DNA of 64,000 nt, taken from positions 868,001-932,000 of the forward strand of contig NZ_CZRP01000012.1 in NCBI RefSeq assembly GCF_001458115.1, given 5' to 3'. Below, piece after piece: positions 17,027 through 25,618 of the stretch (positions are counted from its first letter, which is position 1; each line of letters opens with the position of its first letter). Made by a program: the position numbers and the translations under genes. A model generated the notes under the pieces. It was not told the origin of the DNA. It was given only the letters and a program-made list of their open reading frames with translations, and ran no database searches. This stretch comes from Gracilibacillus massiliensis (GTDB lineage: Bacteria; Bacillota; Bacilli; Bacillales; Amphibacillaceae).

Positions 17027-19060
17027 CTAGTTTAATAATTTCGAGTCAATTTTGATTTCGTTGATTAAATAGTCCATTAATCCTTGAAACTCAGGTAATT
17101 TCCATTTTTCATTTGCTACTATCTCGATGGCATCGGTTCTTGCTGTTTCTAACGCTCGGTAATCATGAACCAGATCGGCAAGTTTAAATTCTGGTAAACC
17201 GCTTTGTTTCACTCCAAAAATATCACCCGGACCTCTCAGTTCTAAATCTCGTTCTGCTAAAACAAAACCATCCGTCGTTTCCGTCATAATTCGCATTCTT
17301 TCTTTTCCATTTTCCCCCTTAGGATCTGCTACTAATATACAATAACTTTGCTTATTACCCCTGCCGACTCGACCTCTTAATTGATGAAGTTGTGATAGAC
17401 CAAAACGATCTGCATCCTGGATCATCATCACAGTCGCATTCGGTACATTGACCCCAACTTCTACCACCGTTGTAGAGACTAAAATCTGTATCTTATTCTC
17501 AGAGAAATTAGTCATTACTTCTTCTTTTTCTTCGGTTGTTAATCTACCATGCATCAGTCCAACTGTTGCCTTGCCAATAAGTACTTCCTGAAGCTGATGG
17601 AACAGATCCAATGCATTTTGAATGTCTAATTTATCGGACTCTTCAATTAACGGGCAGATCACATATGCTTGTGCTCCCGCTTTTATTTCTTTATAAATAA
17701 AATTAACGGTTCTTTCAAACATGTTTTGTTTCACCCAATACGTTTCGATTGGCTTTCGTCCTTTTGGCATCTGATCTATTTTCGACACATCCATATCACC
17801 AAAGGCTGTGATAGATAACGTTCTAGGGATTGGTGTAGCAGTCATAAACAAAATATCCGCTAAGATTCCCTTTTCACGTAAAGTGTTTCGTTGTTGTACA
17901 CCAAAACGATGCTGCTCGTCAATAATAACGTAACCCAACTGAGCAAAATGGACATCGTCTTGAATAAGTGCATGTGTACCAATCACAACATCGCAGTTAC
18001 CATCTGCAATTTCTGCTAAAATAGCTTTTCGTCTCTTCCCTTTCACTGAACCCGTCAGTCGGCGGATAGTAACATGATCTGGCAAGAATTCTCTTAACGA
18101 TGCCTCATGCTGTTCTGCTAAAATTTCGGTTGGTACCATAAATGCAACCTGCTTTCCTGCAGTCACAGACCCAAATAAACTGATTACGGCTACAGCGGTT
18201 TTTCCTGAACCAACGTCCCCTTGTAACAAACGATTCATTCGATAAGGAGATTTTAAATCCTTGATAATTTCTGATAACGATTTTTGTTGAGCAGACGTTA
18301 ATGCAAAAGGAAAGGAGTCCATCAATTCTTTTACTTTATGCATATTTATACTCTGAGCATTTCCTTCGGTTTCTTCACGATTACGTTTGCGATAAAGCTG
18401 CATTTTGATTTGAAACAGTAATAGTTCTTCATAAATAAATCTTCTTTTCGCATGTTTTAAATGTTCGAATGATGTAGGAAAATGAAGTTGCGTTAATCCT
18501 TCGATACGCTCAGGTAATTTATAATTTTTCAAATAAGATGACGGCAAAATTTCAATTATTTGTTCACGGTGGTTGGATAATGCATTTTTAATAATTTTTT
18601 GAAATTGTGCATTTTTTATATCTCCTTTTGACGAGTATATCGGCGTTATCGGGCTCGACTCGTCAATACTTCCTTGTTTGTAATTATCAATCGTTATCTG
18701 TAATCGATGCTGATCCCATTTTCCGTTCACAGATACCTCTTCACCAGGTATAAAGTGTTTTTTAGCGAAAGCTCGATTAAAAAGCACCCCTTTTACTACC
18801 ACACCATCTACTCGCAGTGTCACCACAAGCCTAGATTTACGTCTTTGGTAAAACTGGACAGTTGGTTCGTGGATAACTTTTCCAACAATTGTTACTTTTT
18901 CGTTATGTATTAATTCATGGAGAGGTTTTTGCTGATAATGATCATATCGGTTAGGGAAGTAATATAGGAGATCTTCTATCGAGCGAATGCCAATTTGATC
19001 TAAAACCTCTGCTAATTTAGGACCAACACCATTCACTTCTTGAACTGATGAATCAACCAT
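17027..19060 (-). CDS. recG: ATP-dependent DNA helicase RecG
   Basis: Branch-migrating helicase that processes stalled forks and recombination intermediates. 677 residues from the ATG at 19060; a GTG at 19069 is in frame but too close to the AGAGAG site. It has an N-terminal OB-type wedge domain (VTIVGKVIHEPTVQFY), Walker A GDVGSGKT, DEQH box, MTATPIPRT, and the C-terminal RecG motif QLRGRVGRG. It is upstream of fapR as in B. subtilis. In that species sdaAB-sdaAA are on the other side; here a repeat takes their place. Confidence 0.97.
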   Translation of the reverse strand: MVDSSVQEVNGVGPKLAEVLDQIGIRSIEDLLYYFPNRYDHYQQKPLHELIHNEKVTIVGKVIHEPTVQFYQRRKSRLVVTLRVDGVVVKGVLFNRAFAKKHFIPGEEVSVNGKWDQHRLQITIDNYKQGSIDESSPITPIYSSKGDIKNAQFQKIIKNALSNHREQIIEILPSSYLKNYKLPERIEGLTQLHFPTSFEHLKHAKRRFIYEELLLFQIKMQLYRKRNREETEGNAQSINMHKVKELMDSFPFALTSAQQKSLSEIIKDLKSPYRMNRLLQGDVGSGKTAVAVISLFGSVTAGKQVAFMVPTEILAEQHEASLREFLPDHVTIRRLTGSVKGKRRKAILAEIADGNCDVVIGTHALIQDDVHFAQLGYVIIDEQHRFGVQQRNTLREKGILADILFMTATPIPRTLSITAFGDMDVSKIDQMPKGRKPIETYWVKQNMFERTVNFIYKEIKAGAQAYVICPLIEESDKLDIQNALDLFHQLQEVLIGKATVGLMHGRLTTEEKEEVMTNFSENKIQILVSTTVVEVGVNVPNATVMMIQDADRFGLSQLHQLRGRVGRGNKQSYCILVADPKGENGKERMRIMTETTDGFVLAERDLELRGPGDIFGVKQSGLPEFKLADLVHDYRALETARTDAIEIVANEKWKLPEFQGLMDYLINEIKIDSKLLN

Positions 19061-19161
19061 ACATTTCACACTCTCTTTTATTTATAATTCCGTTAGCTTT
19101 TCATTATTAAAAGAAAAACACTTGGGACAAATCATCTATCTCCACTTCAAACAAGTACAAA

Positions 19162-19662
19162 GTTGCGCAGTATTTGGATACTACGCAATAAACTTGATGA
19201 TAATATTGAAATATTTTCAATGCTGGACAACCGCTCCTGCTGCCCGCTTCCCTTTCCGTGGGGTTTTCTCCTCAGCTAACTTTTCCAAGCAAAGACCACT
19301 TAGAAAAGTGGATCTTCGGATAAAACGATCCCACAGGAGTTGAAGCGGGCAGCCTCCGCTAATATAAGATGCTACAATGTATGTTAGAGCTAGCATTTCG
19401 ACTTTTATGCCCAGATAGATACCTAGCAAAAAGCTCAAGTGATAACTGTCACAAAAGTTGTAAAACAAAATGACAGCGGAGGCCGGCCACGGAGTCTCCT
19501 GTGGGGACAGGGCGAGCTGAAGATCCATTTGGTAAAGTGGTCTTCTTTACCAAATTAGCTGAAGCCGTCCCCACGGAAAGCGAAGTGGCCGGCCGGAGCG
19601 GTATATTAGTACATTAATTATTTCAAAATTACCAAACCGGTTACTACGGAGTTTCTTCCTAA
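19162..19662. repeat. Composite hairpin repeat, subfamily B, copy 1
   Basis: This fills the 698-bp gap between recG and fakA. Module A has outer arms GCTGCCCGCTTC (19239-19250) and GAAGCGGGCAGC (19342-19353), a perfect 12-bp inverted repeat. Module B has GGCCGGCCAC (19481-19490) and GTGGCCGGCC (19585-19594), also perfect. Both modules enclose the family core (TTTCCGTGGGG-like, TCAGCTAACTTT or AGCTGAAGATCC, CCCACAGGAG). The left end carries a small TTGCGCAGTAT...ATACTACGCAA hairpin; the right end ACGGAGTTTCTTCCTAATATG matches, inverted, the left end of the copy at 28955. The reading frames inside it are artefacts. Confidence 0.85.
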
Positions 19663-19671
19663 TATGTATAA

Positions 19672-19716
19672 AAATCCAAACGATATTGAAAGGTATTCGA
19701 ATAATCGTTTGGATTT
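19672..19716 (-). terminator. Terminator after fakA
   Basis: 13-bp stem AAATCCAAACGAT (19672-19684) with ATCGTTTGGATTT (19704-19716), loop of 19 nt that can itself pair partly, T run on the minus strand. It ends the yloU-fakA transcript. Confidence 0.8.
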
Positions 19717-19758
19717 CATTCAATATAAATTACTTCTGTTACAATCTCTTTTTTAAGC

Positions 19759-21423
19759 TTATTCAATCGAGAAGATATAAGAATAAATGGGTTGGTTACC
19801 TTGATGAACTTCGACTTCGATATCCTCAAAATTATTTTCTATAAATGCTACAATTTCTTCTTCCTCTTCATCCGAAGTTTCTTCCCCACGTATAACCGTT
19901 ACAATCTCATCTTCTTCGATGTCAATCATTTCAGTTAACAATTCTTGAATAACATTGATATGACTAGCATTTGTTACTTTAATTTTTCCATCAGCAATAC
20001 CCATATAATGTCCGTTTTCAATCGTCATACCATCAATTTGCGTATCACGAACAGCATATGTAATTTGTCCAGTTTTTACTTCTTGGCTTGCTTCTGTCAT
20101 TGTTTGTTTATTTTCGTCTAATGTTACTTCAGGATTATAAGTAAGCATAGCCGACATCCCTTGAGGAATGGTCTTAGTAGGTACAACTGCAACGTTTTCT
20201 TCGGCAAGCTCAGCAGCCTGTTCAGCAGCCATCACAATGTTTTTATTATTTGGTAAAATGATGATGTTTTCTGCATTCGTTTCCTTAATAGCATTAGTTA
20301 AATCTTGTGTGCTAGGGTTCATTGTTTGTCCACCCTGAATTACAACTGTAGCACCCAAGCTCTTAAATAATTCCGTTAATCCATTACCCATTGCGACGGT
20401 AACGACACCAAATTTTTGTTTTTCCTGAGGTTTATCCTCTTTTTTATCGACGATATTCGAATGTTGTTCCCTCATGTTTTCTACTTTTAAATTTATAAAA
20501 CTCCCAAATCGTTGTCCTAAATTAAAGACGTCGCCAGGATATTCTGCATGAATATGAACTTTGACAATTTCATCATCGGAAACGACTAATAAAGAATCAC
20601 CATGCTCACTCAGTTCTTCTCTGAATTTCGCCTCATCATAAGGATGATCTTTTAGTTTATCTTCTTCAAAACGAACCATAAACTCCGTACAATAGCCAAA
20701 CTCAATGTCATCTGTGCTCATATAGTCTTGCGCCAACTTATGGTGCTCCGCATTGACAAGGTCGTTTAAATCCATTGTTTCGTCATGAGAAACTTCTGGT
20801 ACTTCCTCACCTTTTAACGCTGCTAAAAAACCTTCATAAATTACTACTAAACCTTGTCCACCACTATCAACTACTCCAACTTCTTTAAGAACTGGTAGCA
20901 AATCTGGTGTCCTTTTTAACGACTTCTTAGAAGCTTGTACTACTTTTTCAAAGAAGACGATAATATCTTGCTCTTTTTCGGCTATTTTTTTAGCGTCTGC
21001 AGCAGTGTCCTTTGCTACTGTAAGAATAGTACCTTCTACAGGTTTCATTACGGCCTTATATGCCGTGTTGACTCCACTATCTAATGCTTTTACAAAACTT
21101 TCAATATCAAGTTCTTTTTTATCTTCTAATCCTTTAGCAAAACCTCTAAATAATTGGGATAGAATGACACCCGAATTACCTCTTGCACCCATTAGCAAAC
21201 CTTTGGCAAAGGCATTTGCTACTGTTGCTACACTATTTTGTTCTACTTTCTTTACTTCATTAGCCCCTGAAGTAATCGATAAGTTCATATTGGTTCCAGT
21301 ATCCCCATCAGGTACTGGAAAGACATTTAATGCATCAATTCTTTCCGCATTATTTGATAAAGAGTTAGCCCCTGCTAACACCATATTAGCAAACATAGCT
21401 CCATTTATATTTTTTTGATTCAC
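19759..21423 (-). CDS. fakA: Fatty acid kinase catalytic subunit FakA (YloV)
   Basis: ATP-binding subunit that phosphorylates fatty acids held by FakB proteins for use by PlsX/PlsY. The 554-residue protein starts with a DAK2/DhaL-like nucleotide domain containing NVFPVPDGDTGTNM (metal-binding Asp residues) and LLMGARGNSGVILSQ, followed by a middle domain (VVDSGGQGLVVIYEGF) and a C-terminal EDD/DegV-like part with long acidic stretches. Forms an operon with yloU upstream. In B. subtilis this protein was called YloV; kinase function is taken from staphylococcal FakA. Confidence 0.93.
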   Translation of the reverse strand: MNQKNINGAMFANMVLAGANSLSNNAERIDALNVFPVPDGDTGTNMNLSITSGANEVKKVEQNSVATVANAFAKGLLMGARGNSGVILSQLFRGFAKGLEDKKELDIESFVKALDSGVNTAYKAVMKPVEGTILTVAKDTAADAKKIAEKEQDIIVFFEKVVQASKKSLKRTPDLLPVLKEVGVVDSGGQGLVVIYEGFLAALKGEEVPEVSHDETMDLNDLVNAEHHKLAQDYMSTDDIEFGYCTEFMVRFEEDKLKDHPYDEAKFREELSEHGDSLLVVSDDEIVKVHIHAEYPGDVFNLGQRFGSFINLKVENMREQHSNIVDKKEDKPQEKQKFGVVTVAMGNGLTELFKSLGATVVIQGGQTMNPSTQDLTNAIKETNAENIIILPNNKNIVMAAEQAAELAEENVAVVPTKTIPQGMSAMLTYNPEVTLDENKQTMTEASQEVKTGQITYAVRDTQIDGMTIENGHYMGIADGKIKVTNASHINVIQELLTEMIDIEEDEIVTVIRGEETSDEEEEEIVAFIENNFEDIEVEVHQGNQPIYSYIFSIE

Positions 21424-21470
21424 TTGCTGCTTCCTCCCTCTACTCCAATTAACAAAAAGTACAATTTGAG

Positions 21471-21833
21471 TTAATCTTGGATAACTCGAACACCTTGAAT
21501 GTATATATTAATGGATTTTATTGTTAAACCAAGTGTTTTTTCAAGATTATATTTCACCTGTGATTGCACATTATGTGCTACCTCAGATATTTTTGTTCCA
21601 TAACTTACAATAATGTACATATCAATATGAACATTTTCTTCATCTTGGCGGACAACCACTCCTTTAGCGAAGTTTTCTTTTCGCAGAATTTCTGCAATCC
21701 CGTCTCGCAACTGATTTTTGGAAGCCATTCCGACAATACCGTAACATTCTATCGCAGCACCCCCAGCAATCGTAGCTATGACTTCATTCGTTATTGTTAC
21801 AAAGCCATCCTCTTTCTTTAATTCAATGGACAT
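21471..21833 (-). CDS. yloU: Asp23/Gls24 family envelope stress protein (YloU)
   Basis: Small alkaline-shock-type protein associated with cell envelope homeostasis; exact role unknown. 120 residues with the family pattern: GFVTITNEVIATIAGGAAIECYG at the start (quoted in full would be longer), VVRQDEENVHIDMYIIVSYG in the middle and VQSQVKYNLEKTLGL near the end. It precedes fakA by 47 bp, the conserved pair. A TATAAT sequence lies upstream in the minus strand but no convincing -35 box. Confidence 0.93.
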   Translation of the reverse strand: MSIELKKEDGFVTITNEVIATIAGGAAIECYGIVGMASKNQLRDGIAEILRKENFAKGVVVRQDEENVHIDMYIIVSYGTKISEVAHNVQSQVKYNLEKTLGLTIKSINIYIQGVRVIQD

Positions 21834-22032
21834 CCTACATCCTCCTTTTAAATCAGTAGAAAACTCATTTATAAATACCTAACATTACTTTCATTATATC
21901 AGAAATAAACCTATTCCATTATATAATAACATGGCGTAAACTTAAATGTTACAAATTCGCCAAACTAGTTGATAAATATACAATATGTAATATTAATATT
22001 TTTGGTTGCAACCATAAAATAATCAATAATTT

Positions 22033-22104
22033 TTATTTGTTTGTTACCAATTTTGTTACCAAAGCATCTACTAATGCAGTCGGTGCTATTTCTACTTTCT
22101 TGCT
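22033..22104 (-). pseudogene. Possible C-terminal remnant of a phage integrase
   Basis: An open stretch of 23 codons before a TAA reads ...VEIAPTALVDALVTKLVTNK. It has no start and is preceded by a stop. C-termini with VTKLVTNK-like endings occur in tyrosine integrases of Firmicutes phages, and an integrase would be expected at one end of a prophage. The match is by memory of style and very short, so this is tentative. Confidence 0.25.
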
Positions 22105-22116
22105 TCATTTCGTATA

Positions 22117-22665
22117 TTAACGTTCAATACCAATATTACTTTCAAAATCATAATAATTCAAAATTTCACCACTTGAATCCACTTTATAATTAGACCATTT
22201 GAGTTCAACACCATATATCTCATCAACAGTTGAGATTGTTTCAAATACGTAAAAGCCTTTGAATGTTTCGGCTTTTTCTGTTAACTCAATATCACCCTTT
22301 TTAAATACAGCTACTTCGTCTTTAAATCCTAATTCCTCTCAATTGCTTAAATAAATCTCCATCTGACCAGGATAAGTTTCGAATACATCATGAGATAGGT
22401 TTTTCATAGAAATATCAAAACCAATATAATTATTATCGTTATCTGAAGCTAGATATATTTTTTCAAATTTTATGTCTAAACCTTCGAAATTTTGCAGAGT
22501 ATCTACATTTATCTCATAATCACATAAAGGACTAGTTGTCTTATATTTATCTTTATCTATAGATTGTGTCGGTTCAATATCCTCATCAGCTTCAACCAGA
22601 TCACTACTATCATTCGAAAAAGCACTTATAAATATTAATAATAAAAACACTGTGTATTTCTTCAA
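22117..22665 (-). pseudogene. Frameshifted secreted protein, DUF4352-like
   Basis: The first frame gives 108 residues with a signal peptide (MKKYTVFLLLIFISAF), an acidic linker and a beta-rich part YIGFDISMKNLSHDVFETYP that resembles DUF4352-type extracellular domains. The frame stops at TGA after IYLSN; shifting the frame restores a sensible continuation (EELGFKDEVAVFKKG ... ENKWSNYKVDSSGE-like, ending SNIGIER) to a TAA at 22117. The lipobox position reads SAF where a lipoprotein would have SAC, so either the Cys was lost or the protein was secreted without a lipid. The gene is not functional as a full-length protein unless there is a sequencing error. Confidence 0.65.
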
Positions 22666-22710
22666 ATGAGCCTATCCCCTCTTACAAACATTCTACAATA
22701 TTTCCAAAAG

Positions 22711-22740
22711 AAAAAACACCTACAATTAAGTAGATGTTTA
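22711..22740 (-). terminator. Terminator after the small gene at 22787
   Basis: Stem AAACACCTAC (22714-22723) with GTAGATGTTT (22730-22739), one mismatch, followed by six T on the minus strand. Confidence 0.6.
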
Positions 22741-22786
22741 CTTCATTTCTATTTTAAGTTGCTGTATTTGATCTTTTATAAGTTGT

Positions 22787-22954
22787 TTAAGTAGACCCTA
22801 TTGTTGTAGGTTCATTTAATCTTTTCTCATAATACTCTATCGTTTTTTCCAATCGGTATTTTTCATCTGTCATAAATCGAATAAAATGTTCTCGATCTTT
22901 TTCTGGGATGTTTTTCGAATCTCTTTCGACCATTCTTATATATTCAGCATCCAA
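22787..22954 (-). CDS. Small hypothetical protein, prophage region
   Basis: 55 residues beginning with a TTG at 22954, seven bases behind GGAGG; the ATG at 22969 overlaps that site. The product is a charged, probably helical protein (MDAEYIRMVERDSKNIPEKD ... KTIEYYEKRLNEP). I do not recognise a family. It is intact and has its own terminator, so it may still be expressed. It lies between two pseudogenes of the prophage remnant. Confidence 0.5.
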   Translation of the reverse strand: MDAEYIRMVERDSKNIPEKDREHFIRFMTDEKYRLEKTIEYYEKRLNEPTTIGST

Positions 22955-23093
22955 CAGAATAACCTCCATTTTTTATGACATATACACTATTTCGACTGAA
23001 TTGTAAATTTTATTCCAAATATTTGATATTGCATTAATTATTTTATATAACGCGTAATGAGAACGAACGCTCCTATAATTTGAGGTGATAATT

Positions 23094-23437
23094 ATGCGAA
23101 ACATAACCGATGAAGAATTTCACACTGCGTCCAGGTATCTATTTTTAAGCATGACCATAGAGGTTATCAAGAAAGATTTAAACACAATACGTAATAATAA
23201 TATTTTCAAGAGAAAAAAGCAGTTGAGGAAAGACGCGAATTAAAGCAACAGATGCATAAGATGCAATTGAAAGTGTTGCAGACAAATAAAGCAGAATTAT
23301 TTACGGATTATGCTAAGCGTAGAGAGGAAAGACGAAATTATTTTAATCCGGCTATTCGTAAAAAGGTTTTGGTTATTTTGGAAGAGTTGTTTGACGGATA
23401 TAATATAAAAAAGACAAACATTCCTATAAAGCAATAG
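23094..23437 (+). pseudogene. Frameshifted small phage-like gene
   Basis: An ATG at 23094 with GAGGTGA in front opens a frame MRNITDEEFHTASRYLFLSM... that ends at a TAA at 23241 after 49 codons. A one-frame shift near AAGAGAAAAAAGCAG restores a continuous product through VEERRELKQQMHKMQ to ...NIKKTNIPIKQ at 23437, about 113 residues, helical and basic. The shift falls in an A-rich run, the usual place for indels. It is the only plus-strand gene in the prophage block. I do not recognise the family with certainty. Confidence 0.55.
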
Positions 23438-23450
23438 AGTTTGTCTTTTT
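23408..23450. terminator. Bidirectional terminator
   Basis: Stem AAAAAGACAAAC with GTTTGTCTTTTT, T runs on both strands, between the convergent pseudogene (ends 23437) and the membrane protein gene (ends 23455). Confidence 0.8.
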
Positions 23451-23454
23451 ATAA

Positions 23455-23724
23455 TCAAGTATTTTTATTTGATTCAAATTGCATTTTAGCATCAATAAAA
23501 AGGATGAATACTTTAAATCCTGTGATAACCATCATTGCGATAAACCAAAGTAAATAAGAACTGTAAACTAAAAATTGACTTTCTAATGAACTACTCCACC
23601 ATTTAGCGCCAAATAAGACAATAAGCGACATTACTACCAAAAACAACATACTAAGCCATAGTTGTTTTGCTATAGTTTCTGCTACTTTAGAATTCGCTGC
23701 TTTATCTGCTAGATCAAGACTCAT
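23455..23724 (-). CDS. Small membrane protein after the phage amidase
   Basis: 89 residues with two predicted membrane segments (about residues 22-43, LWLSMLFLVVMSLIVLFGAK, and 53-77, VYSSYLLWFIAMMVITGFKV), a short charged start and tail. The ATG at 23724 follows AAAGGAG directly behind the amidase pseudogene end. I do not recognise the family. Its position after the endolysin suggests a lysis accessory or a lysogenic conversion gene, an inference from place only. Confidence 0.55.
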   Translation of the reverse strand: MSLDLADKAANSKVAETIAKQLWLSMLFLVVMSLIVLFGAKWWSSSLESQFLVYSSYLLWFIAMMVITGFKVFILFIDAKMQFESNKNT

Positions 23725-23747
23725 TCAATCGGCTCCTTTGTTTTTTT

Positions 23748-24497
23748 CTAAAAAACATTAGGGCGGGTAAAGACTCCCTTTGTACCCTGTACATATTCCT
23801 TTTCTGTAACATTCGGTTTGATAGGAATGGACCCAGAGTGTCACCATAAAAAGCTTCAGTAATTGAATTGCGAACTTGATCGCTTATTTTACCATCGACA
23901 ACTGTGTTTAAATATACTTGTAACGCTCTTGTAGTTGCATTACCCCACTTACCGTCAACTTTCAGATTAGCTTTCTTATCCTTAGGCTTTCCAACAGTTG
24001 CATTAGGACCCTTAGCCTTCACTTTCTTTTTCAAATTAAAAATATCAACCAAACCATTTACATGACCTTGAACAATATCATCCTAGAAAAAATCATTTTT
24101 CAATCGAACCGCATCATTAGTAACATCAATAAATACGTTCTCCGTTAAAATTGCTTCCATGCTAGATTCACGTACCATATGAAAATTCGCTTTTTTCTTA
24201 CCTCTGTTTGGCAAGTTGATTTCATTAATAATTGCTTGGTGCATAACATCACGCTTTTTAGCAGTAGATGAATTCTTAGATAATCAGCTCCCCAGCAATT
24301 AGCATCATTGGTTCTGCTACTAAGAGATAAAGTTTTATCATTGGTACGACTTAAACGTGTTGAAACACCTTGATATTCACTTAGCTTTTTTCTGATTTTT
24401 AAAGAAATAGCAAGCGTTAAATCTTTTTCTTTTAGTTCGTTTCCGATTGCACTGGATCTCTACCGCCAAGACATGGGTCTATATAAATTTTAATCAT
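23748..24497 (-). pseudogene. Broken N-acetylmuramoyl-L-alanine amidase (endolysin)
   Basis: Phage-type Amidase_3 endolysin with C-terminal peptidoglycan-binding repeat. The start MIKIYID is intact, but the zinc motif DPGHGG has become DPCLGG. One base is lost shortly after (DPGAIGNELKEKDL is only restored by a shift), the middle including the second His region after GADYL is deleted, and a TAG interrupts NDFF-DDIVQG. The binding domain VDGKWGNATTRALQVYLNT is recognisable, followed by another shift, after which the true end reads TKGVFTRPNVF with a TAG at 23748. The gene cannot make an active enzyme. It follows the two holin genes in typical order. Confidence 0.85.
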
Positions 24498-24525
24498 TCA
24501 AAAACCTCTCCTTTTTATTATAACA

Positions 24526-24554
24526 AGAAAAAGCCCCCTCAATTGAGACGGCTT
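24526..24554 (-). terminator. Terminator after the holin genes
   Basis: Stem AAGCC--CTC with GAG--GGCTT around AATT, followed by a T run on the minus strand just after the holin stop. Confidence 0.65.
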
Positions 24555-24788
24555 CTATTTTACTAATCCTTTATCCTTCAATTCTTCTCTTTGTTGCTTG
24601 CCTTTTAGAGTAATATAGTTATTCTTAAACCAAGTCCAAACATTCACTACTGTGGTTATTCCTAAAGCAATTGTTTCTTCACTTACCACTGGAATAGCAT
24701 TTAATCCTACTTGTTCTAACCACACATTAACCCAAACAATTACTAATGAAACAGTCCTTACGACAGTTCCTTTGTCCCTATGTATCAC
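24555..24788 (-). CDS. Phage holin, SPP1 family (XhlB-like)
   Basis: Small membrane protein that permeabilises the membrane to let the endolysin out. 77 residues; DKGTVVRTVSLVIVWVNVWL at the start and the strongly conserved WFKNNYITLKGKQQREELKDKGL at the end (in parts) match the SPP1/PBSX XhlB holin family. Two hydrophobic stretches surround a short polar loop. Overlaps the upstream BhlA-like gene by four bases. Intact, unlike the amidase downstream. Confidence 0.85.
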   Translation of the reverse strand: MIHRDKGTVVRTVSLVIVWVNVWLEQVGLNAIPVVSEETIALGITTVVNVWTWFKNNYITLKGKQQREELKDKGLVK

Positions 24789-25024
24789 CTCATTTTAAAA
24801 CAAAATAAACCAACAACTTTAGGGAGCAGTCGGTTTTTAATATCTTTCAATTCATCAATGACATCATCATATTTCTCACTGAATTTTTTCAAGAGGTTTT
24901 GCAACCTCATTTCTCTTTCTTGATTAGCTTTCATGACATAAATAAGTAACCAAACAAAAAGTGCTGCAAAGGGTCCGTGAGTTAGAAAATATTGCAGTAC
25001 ATTTTCAATGGTGACCTTCTCCAT
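24785..25024 (-). CDS. BhlA/UviB family holin-like protein
   Basis: 79 residues from the ATG at 25024, with one N-terminal membrane segment (THGPFAALFVWLLIYVM) followed by a charged helix (NQEREMRLQNLLKKFSEKYDD) as in BhlA of Bacillus phages and UviB of clostridia. A longer frame to 25129 would add 35 residues unlike the family. It overlaps the SPP1-type holin gene by ATGA, a normal lysis-cassette arrangement. Confidence 0.8.
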   Translation of the reverse strand: MEKVTIENVLQYFLTHGPFAALFVWLLIYVMKANQEREMRLQNLLKKFSEKYDDVIDELKDIKNRLLPKVVGLFCFKMR

Positions 25025-25073
25025 TCTTCTGACCCCGTGTAGATTTAACATTCTCGTATTATTTTTAGGTATT

Positions 25074-25100
25074 AAAAAAGCACCTCGTTTTGAGATGCTA
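25074..25100 (-). terminator. Terminator after the membrane protein gene at 25098
   Basis: Stem AGCACCTC with GAGATGCT (one mismatch) around GTTTT, with a T run on the minus strand; it overlaps the stop codon of the upstream gene and precedes bhlA. Confidence 0.6.
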
Positions 25101-25505
25101 TTCTTCATTAATATATTTGTTTTTCTCAATTAGTAAGTCTATCAATCCAATCACCTCACTATATGATTTTGATTCTCTTGAATATCTATATGACAATATA
25201 CAAGCAATAACGACAAATACCCCTAAAACAATAACCATTGAATTACTAAATAAAATAGCACTTACTTTTTTCTCTGGAAGTAAATTTATTAAATTCATTA
25301 AAAAAGTCACAACTAATGCAGTTAACGCAATAGTAAGCGAAAAAGTTTTTTCTTTCTCATATTCTGCATTTAATTCAACCTTCAGTTTTTGTAATTCGAA
25401 TAAAGACATATCTGATATCTTCGTTGAATTTAACCTTCTTGATTTTCGTATAATCTTATCTACTTCAGCTTCTAATTGTCTGATCTCACATTCATATTCT
25501 GTCAA
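25098..25505 (-). CDS. Small two-segment membrane protein, prophage region
   Basis: 135 residues: a charged coiled-coil-like N-terminal half (EIRQLEAEVDKIIRKSRRLN), two membrane segments (about 57-77, SLTIALTALVVTFLMNLINL, and 85-107, FSNSMVIVLGVFVVIACILS) and a short charged tail. The start is a TTG with a strong GGAGGGGGG site. I do not recognise a named family. Genes of this shape are frequent near lysis cassettes and in superinfection-immunity loci, but nothing here decides its role. Confidence 0.55.
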   Translation of the reverse strand: MTEYECEIRQLEAEVDKIIRKSRRLNSTKISDMSLFELQKLKVELNAEYEKEKTFSLTIALTALVVTFLMNLINLLPEKKVSAILFSNSMVIVLGVFVVIACILSYRYSRESKSYSEVIGLIDLLIEKNKYINEE

Positions 25506-25618
25506 AATAATCCCCCCTCCTCCCTATCATACTTCGACAAAAAAGAGGGAATTCCTTCAATTATTTATTGCCCTTTTCTGAAAATTTTCACAACTTCGCA
25601 GTTTATTCCAACTTACTA

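Noticed and set aside
19122-19528. Overlapping open frames on both strands (73 and 103 codons)
   Set aside because: They are inside the subfamily B repeat; codon use follows the hairpins and there is no start signal.
21005-21418. A 137-codon plus-strand frame
   Set aside because: It is antisense to fakA with no ribosome binding site and no recognisable protein.
23070-23085. A LexA-box-like GAACGAACGCTC sequence before the plus-strand phage pseudogene
   Set aside because: It lacks the inverted half site required for the CGAACNNNNGTTCG consensus.
23408-23450. Hairpins in the island as attachment sites
   Set aside because: T runs on both sides and the placement between convergent genes make a terminator the simpler explanation.
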